DNA of 14,774 nt, taken from JBDLID01 sp039715055. Lineage in GTDB: Bacteria > Desulfobacterota > Desulfobulbia > Desulfobulbales > Desulfocapsaceae. The first letter of the stretch is position 1. Every line of letters starts with the position of its first letter. The position numbers were made by a program, and so were the translations under genes. This document shows, one piece after another, positions 1 through 7,743 of the stretch. The stretch covers positions 1 to 14,774 of the forward strand of contig JBDLID010000077.1 of the NCBI GenBank assembly GCA_039715055.1. Reading direction: 5' to 3'. The notes below the pieces were generated by a model. That model worked only from the letters and a program-made list of their open reading frames with translations, was not told where the DNA came from and did no database searches.

Positions 1-177
1 CTAGTCAAGGAGTCTTGTGATGGGCTATATTTAAATATGCCAATCACAAAAGCGACGATGGATAGCGGGCCGTATCGACTCGCCAGCGGTGAATATTTCA
101 TTGTGGTTTTGACAAAAAGTAACGTTACAAACTGTACTTTACACAGGTTGGCTGTTTATTATAATTTTCTATATTAA
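1..177 (+). CDS. Possible 3' end of an unidentified gene (partial)
   Basis: Frame 1 is open from the first base of the window to a TAA at 175-177, giving 58 residues of what could be the C-terminus of a gene beginning outside the window. The tail contains a plausible folded segment (around GPYRLASGEYFIVVLTK) but no motif I can assign to a family. An open stretch of this length at a window edge could occur by chance, and codon use is not distinctive. If real, it converges on the histidine kinase gene, leaving 178-353 between them. In that gap I see only a weak 6-base inverted repeat (AGCTGC at 229-234 with GCAGCT at 251-256) and no run of T typical of an intrinsic terminator. Confidence 0.25.
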   Translation, partial: LVKESCDGLYLNMPITKATMDSGPYRLASGEYFIVVLTKSNVTNCTLHRLAVYYNFLY

Positions 178-353
178 ATCATAAAGATAACCCATTCAAA
201 AAGAAGTGTTCATGAAATATCCGGGCTAAGCTGCACCGGGCTTGAACTAAGCAGCTGTGGTCTCGGGAAAAAACAGGAGTTTCAGGGCTGGCCAGACAAA
301 CCCATTAATGGAGTGAAAGGGAAAATCTAATTTTTCAAGGTAGCCTATGGCAA

Positions 354-3005
354 TTATTCAACCTTTGGCCCATCCAGAATTTCCCTGATAAGCGGTGCAA
401 TATCTTTTTGGGTCAGAGGTTTCATGACAAACTCACTGAGTCCAATATCAATTGCTTTTTCTTTTGACATAATACTGCTGTAACCGGTACAGAGAATGAC
501 AGGCATGCGGGGCCTGATACTAAATATTTCTCTGGCTAAATCGGCCCCGGTCATTTGCGGCATCGTCTGATCGGTGATTACCAGATCAAAATAATCAGGC
601 TGCGCCCTGAACATCTCAAGTGCCTCCAGGCTGCTTGTCAATGCAGTAACGGAATACCCTAAGTACTCGAGAAGCTGCGTACCCATATCCACCAGAAGTT
701 GTTCATCATCAACAAACAATATCCGCTCAGATCCCATTGGAACAGTATCGCCAATATCGATTATTTCTTCAGCTGCTTCTGTTATCTCCGGGAAAAAAAC
801 CTTAAACGTTGTGCCTCTGTTAATCTCGCTTTCACAGAGAATCATACCGCCATGGTTTTCCACAATACCATGGACCATGGCAAGCCCCATTCCCGTACCT
901 TTTCCCACTTCCTTTGTGGTGAAAAATGGATCAAAAATACGTTTGAGAACATCAGGATCTATTCCAAGACCTGTATCACGTACAGTTAAACACAGATAGG
1001 AACCCGGCAGCAGAAAAGGTTCATCCCGGAGATCATCTGCTGTCAATTCTGTTTTTTTGAGGCCAATGGTCAGTGTTCCGCCACGCTCTTCCATGGCATG
1101 ATAGCCATTGGTACAAAGATTCATTATAATCTGGTGCAACTGAACGGGATCGGCCTTAATGGCTCCACATTTTTCATCGATATTCTGTTTGATTGTCACC
1201 GTTGCAGGTATTGATGACCGGAGCAGTTTCGTAATTTCATTGATTAACGGCTGCAACTGCAGGTTAATTTGTTCAGATTCGGATTGACGGCTGAATGTCA
1301 AAATATGTTCAACAAGCTTCTGGGCTCTTTGCCCCGCGATCATTACCTGGTCCAGATTAGCATAGAGTTGAGACTCTTCGGCTGCCTGATCTCTTGCCAT
1401 TTCAGAGTAGCCTAAAATAACTCCAAGCATATTATTAAAATCATGGGCGATGCCACCGGCCAGGGTGCCAATGGCCTCCATCTTCTGGGCCTGTTGAAGT
1501 TGAAGACTCTTTTTCTCAAATTCTGTTGTGTCATCTACTCTGACAACCAGGCCCACTATTTTATTTGAAATCAATGGAAACAGGGAAACATGCTGAAATC
1601 TCTGTGCGCCATTATCGAGATATTTTCTGTCATATTCATCCTCAACGCCTGAATGAATGACACCCTCAATGGTTTGACGCATTTCAGAAAATATATCGGT
1701 CACACCCCAGATTGAACACCCCACTGCTTTTTCCGACTGAATAGAGAAAAACTTCTCGGCATCTGAATTCCAGTGAGTAATGACTCCCTTTTCATCAATG
1801 GCAATGAGAATCGAAGAGATAGAGTCGAAAATATTTTTCAGATAGTCCTTTAACAATTCAACCTCACTGAAACTGCACTGCAGTTTTTCAGCCATATTAT
1901 TAAAGGTTTTTGATAAGGTGTAGAACTCATCCCTGGTATTGACATCAATTGCTGCTATTTTCTCGTCATTATTAATATTGCCCGAAAGTTCGTCAATACC
2001 GTGTACAAGCATATTCAAAGGCTTGAGAATACTTCGTGAAATTAGAACGCTGGCAAACAGTATTGAACTTAAAACAATAATGATCAGGATTCCGATATAA
2101 TACTGTTCTACACCTTTGCTAAGGGTATCAGCTTCCTGGAATACAGCTCCGACATAAAGTTTTGAATCACTGGTTTTTATCGGAAATATGATTGACCTGT
2201 AACTCTTGTCGCCAATACTGATAGTCCTGAAAATGGATTCTTCCGGGTTTGAGATGACACCATCAATGGATTCAGCAAAATCACTGCCTACAATTTCCTG
2301 CCCACTCAAATTTGTGCCGTAAGCATCATGAAGTGTTGTAATTACATTAATTAATTCTCCATTCTGCCCTGTTTCGATTAAGCAAATTTCCTGACCACTC
2401 AGTTCCTTAAGTTTTTCAAAAGTTGTTCTTTTTATGAGTTTGCCCTGAACAAGAATGTTGGTAATTTTACCCGTGGCAACAGTCCCTTTATAGTACTCTC
2501 TGACAGGAGATGCTGAATAGATAAGAATTCCCTGATGCATCAGGACTTCTTTGGTGGTTATCCCTGAAAAACCCTGTTGAATGACACCTGAATCTGTCTG
2601 TCGAAATTTTTCGTCAATATACTGATAAGAACCATCAAACAGTTCATTAAATTTTGTATCATATATTTTTAATATAGAAACATCATTTGCGGCCATCATC
2701 TGGAGCAGTTCATCTTTCTGGAATTGCTGACTGTCCTGAAGATTTTGATCTTTATCAGACAGGTTAGAAAGATAATTCCACAGTCTTCTATCTCCTGCAA
2801 TTTTGATCGATTTGGCTTTATTGGTAGTCTTACTGACTTTGAGAGTATTCAGTATATAATTTTTACCATAAATCAGACTTTCATTGATTCTCTCATTGTT
2901 ATTTTGTTCAATCAATTTGTTCAGGTACACACCCGCAAATATAATTGGGATGATCATGACAAGAACAGATGTCAACGTTATCTTGCTTAGAATATTGAAT
3001 TTCAT
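354..3005 (-). CDS. Hybrid sensor histidine kinase with Cache-like sensor, HAMP, PAS, kinase core and receiver
   Basis: This 883-residue inner-membrane kinase probably senses a periplasmic signal and passes phosphate to its own C-terminal receiver domain. Transmembrane helices lie near residues 9-28 and 302-322, enclosing a periplasmic domain of about 270 residues that looks Cache-like. A HAMP linker (about 323-378) and a PAS domain (about 385-495) follow. The kinase core has the phosphorylated histidine in GGIAHDFNN (His521), an N box (Asn629, Asn633), the G1 box DTGLGI (Asp677), the F box FDPFFTTK and the G2 box GKGTGMGLA (701-709). The receiver (about 760-878) has the acidic pair Asp766/Asp767, phosphoacceptor Asp812 in ITDQTMP, Thr840 and Lys862. 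All catalytic residues are therefore present. No DNA-binding output domain or separate regulator gene is seen nearby. The ATG at 3005 gives the first transmembrane helix directly; its ribosome binding site (GGTAG) is weak. It lies 119 bases downstream of the nucleotidase-like lipoprotein gene on the same strand, so cotranscription is possible. Confidence 0.93.
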   Translation of the reverse strand: MKFNILSKITLTSVLVMIIPIIFAGVYLNKLIEQNNNERINESLIYGKNYILNTLKVSKTTNKAKSIKIAGDRRLWNYLSNLSDKDQNLQDSQQFQKDELLQMMAANDVSILKIYDTKFNELFDGSYQYIDEKFRQTDSGVIQQGFSGITTKEVLMHQGILIYSASPVREYYKGTVATGKITNILVQGKLIKRTTFEKLKELSGQEICLIETGQNGELINVITTLHDAYGTNLSGQEIVGSDFAESIDGVISNPEESIFRTISIGDKSYRSIIFPIKTSDSKLYVGAVFQEADTLSKGVEQYYIGILIIIVLSSILFASVLISRSILKPLNMLVHGIDELSGNINNDEKIAAIDVNTRDEFYTLSKTFNNMAEKLQCSFSEVELLKDYLKNIFDSISSILIAIDEKGVITHWNSDAEKFFSIQSEKAVGCSIWGVTDIFSEMRQTIEGVIHSGVEDEYDRKYLDNGAQRFQHVSLFPLISNKIVGLVVRVDDTTEFEKKSLQLQQAQKMEAIGTLAGGIAHDFNNMLGVILGYSEMARDQAAEESQLYANLDQVMIAGQRAQKLVEHILTFSRQSESEQINLQLQPLINEITKLLRSSIPATVTIKQNIDEKCGAIKADPVQLHQIIMNLCTNGYHAMEERGGTLTIGLKKTELTADDLRDEPFLLPGSYLCLTVRDTGLGIDPDVLKRIFDPFFTTKEVGKGTGMGLAMVHGIVENHGGMILCESEINRGTTFKVFFPEITEAAEEIIDIGDTVPMGSERILFVDDEQLLVDMGTQLLEYLGYSVTALTSSLEALEMFRAQPDYFDLVITDQTMPQMTGADLAREIFSIRPRMPVILCTGYSSIMSKEKAIDIGLSEFVMKPLTQKDIAPLIREILDGPKVE

Positions 3006-3124
3006 CTATCTACCAAGCTATATCCCTGGCCAGGATTTATTCAAGTACTGCAAAATTTTGTAAACGGAGGATACTTCATACTTGATATATATTGACGGAA
3101 TAGCTGCTATCTTTCGGGTGCCTA

Positions 3125-4669
3125 TCATTTATTCACATCTATAATTCTATTTTCCACTTTGCTGGAGATGGTCTTATGTTTGAGAATATATTCGACTACA
3201 AGTTCACGTATGGACATAGGGCTGATTTTTTTTAAGGGTAATTTCAGCTCTTTAAACTCTGAATATCTATCACCACCATCGAAAATGTATCGACCGGTTC
3301 CAAGTGAATATATTCTACCAGGGTCTAAATCCTCTCCATTTATTTTAATGGACTCCTGAATGACTCTATTTCCTTTTTCTCTGGAAGAGTCATATTTAAA
3401 AATCATTCCTGACACATTGACAAAACTTTTTTCCAGTCGGAATGAACAACTGGCTTCCAGCAATTTTACCAATTGAGCACCAGTAACTTCTGTTTCAACT
3501 AAAGTCCCCCCCCAGGGTAGAATATTATATATATCGAGCCTTGAAACAGGTCCTTTTTTAAACCCATTTCTCTGGTTGCCACTGTTTAAAAGACAAATAT
3601 CAGCTTTTATGTGGAGACGAGAGATATCTGTAACAAAATTTCCCAATGCGGATTCTTTTTGGAACTCATGGGGAATATTTACCTCTGAGGTCCCGATTAT
3701 TCCGCCCGCCGTATCATTTATTACTTTTTTTAAAGTTACAAAAGTGTCGGTAAGTGTATGATCAGGCTTGGATGTATTAGAATTTATTCTATATAACTTA
3801 TAACCAGCAGTACCTTTACTGGCGGTATAATGTCCAATCATTGTTCCACTTCCTTCACAAACGAGAATTTCCTTATCTTCTTTTCCTTCTCTTTTGTAAT
3901 CTATAACGCCAACATCAGTATTCTTGACCTCTCTTGTTCTGACAAAATATGACTTAATCCCTTCAATATCTAATACCTTAAACAGGTTTTTATTCCTTTC
4001 AACCTCTTTTGACCCCCCAAATATCAGGTCCCCGGCCAAAACAATATTTTTAATGTTTTTTTCCTTTAGCTCTTTCACATATTTCTTTAGAGCCACATCC
4101 ATAGGCAATAGCTTTAACCCCTGCAAATCTTCAGCAATATTTGTGTCTGCAAACATGTGTGTCGTAATGCCGATGATGGCCAGATCCATCTCTGGAAAAA
4201 CAACATAAGGTTTAATAAAATTCGGGATCGACCCATCAGACTCAACAACATTTGCTGAAACAAAGGGAAACTTTGCTTTCTTTGATAGATTAATGAGTAC
4301 ATTTTTTCCAAAATACAACTCTCTGTGACCAATGACCAATAGGCTGAAGTCTAATGTATTCATCAACTCAATCACAGCATCTCCCTCGGTAAAATAGACC
4401 TCAGGAGTGCCATGAATAAAATTTGAGTTGCCGATTAATACCAGGTCCGAAATATTGGATTGCTGTTTTATATCTTTAATTTTTTGAGATATTAAGCTCA
4501 ATCCTCCGGTTTTGACGCCCTGTTTATCTTTAGGGAAAATTTTTCCTTTAAGGCTTGCGATCTGGATTACATTTATCTCTTTTGGAGCTTTCTCTGTTTC
4601 TTCCACCTCGGTACATGAGACGACCAGAGCCAGCAACGCCAAAACACCATAGAAGCAATATGCCCTCAT
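3125..4669 (-). CDS. 5'-nucleotidase/UshA-family lipoprotein, probably a pseudophosphatase
   Basis: This 514-residue protein follows the 5'-nucleotidase (UshA) two-domain layout. It begins with a lipoprotein signal whose lipobox VVSC puts the lipidated cysteine at residue 19. The C-terminal domain (about 323-497) keeps family marks: ALGNFVTD, LNSGNQRNG (counterpart of NGGGIR), YNILPWGGTLVETEVTG and GGDRYSEF. The N-terminal metallophosphatase domain aligns by eye but its metal ligands are gone: family NDLHG reads ASLKG (38-42), the GD motif reads GN (80-81), and GNHEFDYG reads GHRELYFG (114-121). The flanking GTPEVYFTEGDAVIELMN fits the family well, so the alignment is not in doubt there. No GHxH motif is visible. 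I infer a periplasmic binding or sensing protein rather than an enzyme. I prefer the ATG at 4669 over an upstream ATG at 4702, because CAGGGGG lies 8 bases before it and it starts the signal peptide cleanly. The kinase gene lies 119 bases downstream. Confidence 0.8.
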   Translation of the reverse strand: MRAYCFYGVLALLALVVSCTEVEETEKAPKEINVIQIASLKGKIFPKDKQGVKTGGLSLISQKIKDIKQQSNISDLVLIGNSNFIHGTPEVYFTEGDAVIELMNTLDFSLLVIGHRELYFGKNVLINLSKKAKFPFVSANVVESDGSIPNFIKPYVVFPEMDLAIIGITTHMFADTNIAEDLQGLKLLPMDVALKKYVKELKEKNIKNIVLAGDLIFGGSKEVERNKNLFKVLDIEGIKSYFVRTREVKNTDVGVIDYKREGKEDKEILVCEGSGTMIGHYTASKGTAGYKLYRINSNTSKPDHTLTDTFVTLKKVINDTAGGIIGTSEVNIPHEFQKESALGNFVTDISRLHIKADICLLNSGNQRNGFKKGPVSRLDIYNILPWGGTLVETEVTGAQLVKLLEASCSFRLEKSFVNVSGMIFKYDSSREKGNRVIQESIKINGEDLDPGRIYSLGTGRYIFDGGDRYSEFKELKLPLKKISPMSIRELVVEYILKHKTISSKVENRIIDVNK

Positions 4670-4755
4670 AACAAACGCCCCCTGATCAGCCAGAAACACC
4701 ATTGGCCAATTAATAGGTTAGGTTTTTTTCTCTTAACTTTCCAGATGGCTTTCAT
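4666..4755 (-). CDS. Possible 29-codon leader ORF, ATGA-overlapped with the lipoprotein gene
   Basis: A short frame starts at ATG 4755-4753, preceded by GGAAG six bases upstream, and ends in TGA at 4668-4666. That stop overlaps the lipoprotein ATG (4669-4667) as ATGA, the usual arrangement for translational coupling. The predicted peptide is basic near its start (KVKRKK) and contains three tryptophans, with a hydrophobic second half. It matches no leader peptide I know. It may be a regulatory uORF or a chance frame; the good Shine-Dalgarno and exact overlap are the only support. Confidence 0.3.
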   Translation of the reverse strand: MKAIWKVKRKKPNLLIGQWCFWLIRGRLL

Positions 4756-4897
4756 CTTATACTTCCATGCCACCTATACAACCGGGCAGCCTTTGTCTTA
4801 CACGACCAACAGGTTTGTATAAAACAAGCTGAAAATTGTGATCCGTCTTCAAGCAATCCAGCTTAAAACGTTCCATTGAGTATTATTATCCTTAAAC

Positions 4898-4925
4898 TGT
4901 ATATAAAGTAATAACTGTTTGTCAA
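4898..4925 (-). promoter_or_regulatory. Sigma70-like promoter for the lipoprotein (and perhaps kinase) gene
   Basis: On the minus strand a perfect -35 TTGACA (4925-4920) is followed, after 16 bases, by TATACA (4903-4898) as -10 element, 4 of 6 to consensus. Transcription would begin near 4890, giving a leader of about 220 bases to the lipoprotein ATG, long enough to include the leader ORF at 4755. The site is predicted from sequence only. Confidence 0.45.
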
Positions 4926-4967
4926 CACGTGAAGAAACGCCTTGTACGCACTGATACAATAAGGGGT

Positions 4968-4982
4968 TGTCAATAATTGACA
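4968..4982. promoter_or_regulatory. Perfect 15-base palindrome, candidate operator
   Basis: TGTCAAT-A-ATTGACA is a perfect 7-1-7 inverted repeat whose near edge is 43 bases upstream of the -35 element at 4920-4925. The size and spacing fit an activator or upstream repressor site for a dimeric regulator. The responsible protein is unknown, and no regulator gene is present in the window. Confidence 0.35.
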
Positions 4983-5108
4983 GGATGAAACTGAAACCGA
5001 AGAATGGCCGCAGGTCAGCAGATTAATGGTTCCTCAACCGCTCGACCGAGTTCGTTCACTGAATAGTTTTTTTATAAATCCAGCTGCTCTGAGACCAAGA
5101 GCAAGTAT

Positions 5109-6782
5109 TCACCGGCTATCCGGGGTAACGCCAGCGGCCTCTGCCAGATAGGAGAGATAGATGGACTCAGGATCGATTCCTGAGAAGATGGAAGCGGTGT
5201 CGGTCGGCTCGGATGAGCCCGCCAGAAGGTTCCAGATGAGATGGCTGAGTTCAAAATATTTCTTTCCCGACAGATCAACTGCTTTTCCACCAACAATCAA
5301 CAGTGCAATATTAGCCTTGCTGTTCCCTTGATAGCGGATCTTGTGGTTGAAAATCGGAGGAAGATGATCACTTGTCACCAGGATTATTGCCTCCGGGTCG
5401 TTCTTAAGAGTCTCCCTGATAAACTCAGCCACCGCCCCTGTCCTGTAATAGAACTGGTTGGCGATCTCCGTAAAAGGAGACCCTTCCGGTATGGTTGCGA
5501 TGACGTCCGGACGCAAGGTACGGTCCCGGGTAAACGGAATGTGACCATACATGCCGACGACATAGTTCAGAACCGGCCTCCCATGCCCTTTTTTCCCCTG
5601 CAACTGGAGGATATAGTTTCCATTTGCCCGAAGCAGATCCCCGTCAAAGAGATGCTCGCTGTCCGTTTTAGCAATAAAATAGGCGTCGGTGCCAAGAAAA
5701 TGAACCTCGTCAAAACCAATCCCTTGATAGGCATTCTGGGAGTTATAGAAGACCGGTTCTGTCGCTACTGAGGCAATGGTGTAGTAGCCGATGGACTTCA
5801 GCCTGGAGACAAAGGAGTCGGTTGTCCCTCCGCTGAACAGGTTGAACTCAATACTGTCTGCCAGGGAAAGGGCGGGAATGCCTGTCAGCAGTTCAAACTC
5901 GGCCTGCGCTGTGCCGCCGCCGTACACTGGTGATTCGATCATTGAAAAGCGATTCTGATTCTGACCGATAAGAAACGGATGCAGGGCCTCGTTGAGGGGT
6001 GAGCGGTTGAAACTGAGCCCTTTTATTTTTCGCGGATCGACAAAACTCTCCAGAACAACGATGTGGATATTGCTTTTTTTCTGTACCCGGCCCTTATAAA
6101 AATGGTTGAAGATCTCCAACCGCCCCTGCCTCTTGAGCTTTGTGAGTGTCTCCTGGCGCTTGTGGTAATAGTAAAAAAGTGCTGACAGCCTGCCGTTTTT
6201 ACGCACCGCTTCGGTCTCGGACCATGTGCTGAGTTGAAAACGCGGTTTCTGATAGCTGTATATCCGTTGGGAGCCAATGAACATAATGAGAAGAACCAGT
6301 GAGATGGTTTTCACTGTGAGCAGGGTGAATCTTGCTGCCGGAGGAGTGTTTTTGCGCCAGGCGCTAAATGAGTAGCCCAGTGGAGCAAGCGTCAGGGCAA
6401 CCCAGCCGAGAAAACCGAAGAACAGAAGCGGGCTCACTGAAAAGAGTGACCACACATTCTGAAAATCTGACAACCTTGGACTTCTCGCAAAGTAGGTGTA
6501 GACAAAGTCATAACAGAGATAGACGCCAAAGACTGTCAGGATGGGCGTAACCATGTGAATGGAGAGCAGGGTCCGTTTCGCCCCGTTGAAATTGAGGATC
6601 CAGCAAAAAATGATCACCAGCGGATATTCAAAATAAAACAATCCGGATGAGCCCCCCCCGTGCAGGGCCCAGAATTGGGACAGGGTGACATAGGCCCAGT
6701 GCAGGGCAAAGGTGAGCAGGATAAACAGCCCCCACCGCATGACCCCGGATGATTGTTTCCCCTGCAGAGATCTGCCTGTCAT
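5109..6782 (-). CDS. LtaS-like membrane phosphotransferase (alkaline phosphatase/sulfatase superfamily)
   Basis: This 557-residue protein has about five N-terminal transmembrane helices (near 18-36, 50-64, 72-90, 112-134 and 154-171) and an extracytoplasmic sulfatase-fold domain from about 238 to the end, the layout of LTA synthase and OpgB-type phosphoglycerol transferases. Catalytic motifs are intact: Glu245 in VVLESF, the nucleophile Thr291 in YGGGTAQAEFELLTG, the MYGHIPF loop near 411, and Asp472-His473 in TSDHLPP. These correspond to the Glu, Thr and Asp-His metal and nucleophile residues of LtaS. Such enzymes move glycerophosphate or phosphoethanolamine from phospholipid to a glycan, lipid or polymer; the acceptor here is unknown. 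Start choice: a TTG at 6797 overlaps the upstream gene, while ATG 6782 lies four bases after its stop with AGGT/AGGG just before it. I take the ATG. The close spacing to the GDPD-like gene indicates one transcript. Confidence 0.85.
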   Translation of the reverse strand: MTGRSLQGKQSSGVMRWGLFILLTFALHWAYVTLSQFWALHGGGSSGLFYFEYPLVIIFCWILNFNGAKRTLLSIHMVTPILTVFGVYLCYDFVYTYFARSPRLSDFQNVWSLFSVSPLLFFGFLGWVALTLAPLGYSFSAWRKNTPPAARFTLLTVKTISLVLLIMFIGSQRIYSYQKPRFQLSTWSETEAVRKNGRLSALFYYYHKRQETLTKLKRQGRLEIFNHFYKGRVQKKSNIHIVVLESFVDPRKIKGLSFNRSPLNEALHPFLIGQNQNRFSMIESPVYGGGTAQAEFELLTGIPALSLADSIEFNLFSGGTTDSFVSRLKSIGYYTIASVATEPVFYNSQNAYQGIGFDEVHFLGTDAYFIAKTDSEHLFDGDLLRANGNYILQLQGKKGHGRPVLNYVVGMYGHIPFTRDRTLRPDVIATIPEGSPFTEIANQFYYRTGAVAEFIRETLKNDPEAIILVTSDHLPPIFNHKIRYQGNSKANIALLIVGGKAVDLSGKKYFELSHLIWNLLAGSSEPTDTASIFSGIDPESIYLSYLAEAAGVTPDSR

Positions 6783-6786
6783 CACC

Positions 6787-7620
6787 CTACCTGTCAAATT
6801 TTGAGGAGAATTTTGTCAACAAAACCTTGACTCTGCTGTCTTGGGAAAGAATCGATCGGATCTTTCTCCGATCAAAAAAACTATGCTGCTTGAGCTCTGT
6901 TGTCCAGAGAAGGATCTCTTTTTTCACATCAATAACCTCCTCAAGGGCAGGCTGGTACCCGGAACCGGTGGAGACATAGTCAAAGCGGCCGGTTCGGATG
7001 GTGTTTTCAAGCTGCTTCAACCGGTTTTCCTCCATGGCGGAAAGATCGCCAATCCCTTTTTGCCGGACCACGGACAGCAGAGATGTCGGCAGATAATAGC
7101 TGGTCCTGAAGCCTCTCTTTGAAAAGTACCTGAGCAGTTCGTGACTCTTTGATTCGACAATAACCGATTGTTTCGCAATGCCAAACCGCTTACAAAGTAT
7201 TTGCAGCCGGGTAATGGAGGCCGGCAGGTTTGTTCTTGTCAGGTTTTTGAAATCCAGCCAATAGGAAAGGCGATGCGGCTCATCGAGTTCGGTCAGAAGA
7301 GCCGCCAGAGACAACCCTACGGACTCACCCCGTGAGTGGTTGACGTCAAAGTGGTACGAAGCGGTAAGCCAGACATCAATCTCGATTCCCCGGTAAATCC
7401 CGGCAGCCTCTTTTGCCTTTCCGATACTGTTGACCCGGTGGGCCCATACCCTGTTTTGAAACTCCTCCTCCTGGCAGGCCATGACCCAGGCCTGGTAGGC
7501 AAGCCTCTGGTGATAGAACCCGGATGACACAGAGTAGAGTAGAATAAACAGTGCCCCAAGGCCGACCAATCCGTAGAGCCATAGATTGGAAAATGATATT
7601 TTTTGTCTGGTCAGTTTCAT
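6787..7620 (-). CDS. Membrane-anchored GDPD/FAM151-like phosphodiesterase
   Basis: The 277-residue product has one N-terminal transmembrane helix (about 13-32) and a domain facing the periplasm. Its motif order suggests the glycerophosphodiester phosphodiesterase/PLC-like TIM barrel: AHRVNS (His61, Arg62), RGIEIDVW (Glu80, Asp82), DVNHSRGE (His95) and WLDFKN (Asp123, Lys125). The AHxVNS, E-x-D-V and LDFK combination recalls the FAM151/menorin branch more than classical GlpQ, where the first motif is HRG. These are read by eye, and overall similarity is too low for certainty. The two histidines and the Glu/Asp pair would support general acid-base and metal roles, so the enzyme may be active. 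The next gene starts four bases after its stop, so the pair probably acts on related phosphodiester substrates. The frame extends upstream to a GTG at 7665, but ATG 7620 starts the anchor cleanly; neither has a clear ribosome binding site. Confidence 0.6.
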   Translation of the reverse strand: MKLTRQKISFSNLWLYGLVGLGALFILLYSVSSGFYHQRLAYQAWVMACQEEEFQNRVWAHRVNSIGKAKEAAGIYRGIEIDVWLTASYHFDVNHSRGESVGLSLAALLTELDEPHRLSYWLDFKNLTRTNLPASITRLQILCKRFGIAKQSVIVESKSHELLRYFSKRGFRTSYYLPTSLLSVVRQKGIGDLSAMEENRLKQLENTIRTGRFDYVSTGSGYQPALEEVIDVKKEILLWTTELKQHSFFDRRKIRSILSQDSRVKVLLTKFSSKFDR

Positions 7621-7672
7621 ATTCAGCAATGTATGGCGCGGATGAGGACATGAAAGCGCCAGCACGCCAGAG

Positions 7673-7700
7673 AGAATAATGCGTTATGAGGTGAATGCAA
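7673..7700 (-). promoter_or_regulatory. Weak promoter candidate for the GDPD-like/LtaS-like pair
   Basis: On the minus strand TTGCAT (7700-7695) and TATTCT (7678-7673) are separated by 16 bases. Matches to sigma70 consensus are partial (3 of 6 and 4 of 6). Transcription from here would start near 7666, which would favour the ATG at 7620 over the GTG at 7665. Confidence 0.25.
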
Positions 7701-7743
7701 ACATAATTCGGTGTGCAGGCACCAGACACTCTCAGGCGGCCCT

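Larger units (their letters stand above)
4703..5108. other. AT-rich intergenic region between the lipoprotein and LtaS-like genes
   Basis: These 406 bases lie downstream of the LtaS-like gene and upstream of the lipoprotein gene, both on the minus strand. They hold the body of the leader ORF, a minus-strand promoter candidate at 4898-4925 and a 15-base palindrome at 4968-4982. A 10-base palindrome ATTGGCCAAT sits at 4701-4710, just inside the leader ORF. I found no strong terminator after the LtaS-like gene: only a 6-base stem, TGCTCT with AGAGCA on the minus strand near 5085-5105, without an adjoining run of U. No other gene is evident. Confidence 0.6.

Noticed and set aside
119..128. Palindrome GTAACGTTAC near a TTGACA at 109-114
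   Set aside because: There is no -10 element at a suitable distance and no downstream plus-strand gene; it may lie inside the doubtful partial reading frame.
3030..3070. Minus-strand TTTACA with AATAAA as a private promoter for the kinase
   Set aside because: The -10 match is poor and the region is AT-rich, so such pairs arise by chance.
4670..4702. Upstream ATG at 4702 as the lipoprotein start
   Set aside because: It has no Shine-Dalgarno sequence and would put acidic and polar residues ahead of a clean lipoprotein signal; the ATG at 4669 has CAGGGGG at the right distance.
4968..4973. Second minus-strand TTGACA as another -35 element
   Set aside because: It is one arm of the 15-base palindrome, and no TATAAT-like hexamer occurs 15-19 bases downstream.
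5241..5771. Plus-strand open frame of 176 codons inside the LtaS-like gene
   Set aside because: It lies entirely opposite a gene with intact catalytic motifs, and its translation shows no recognisable domain.
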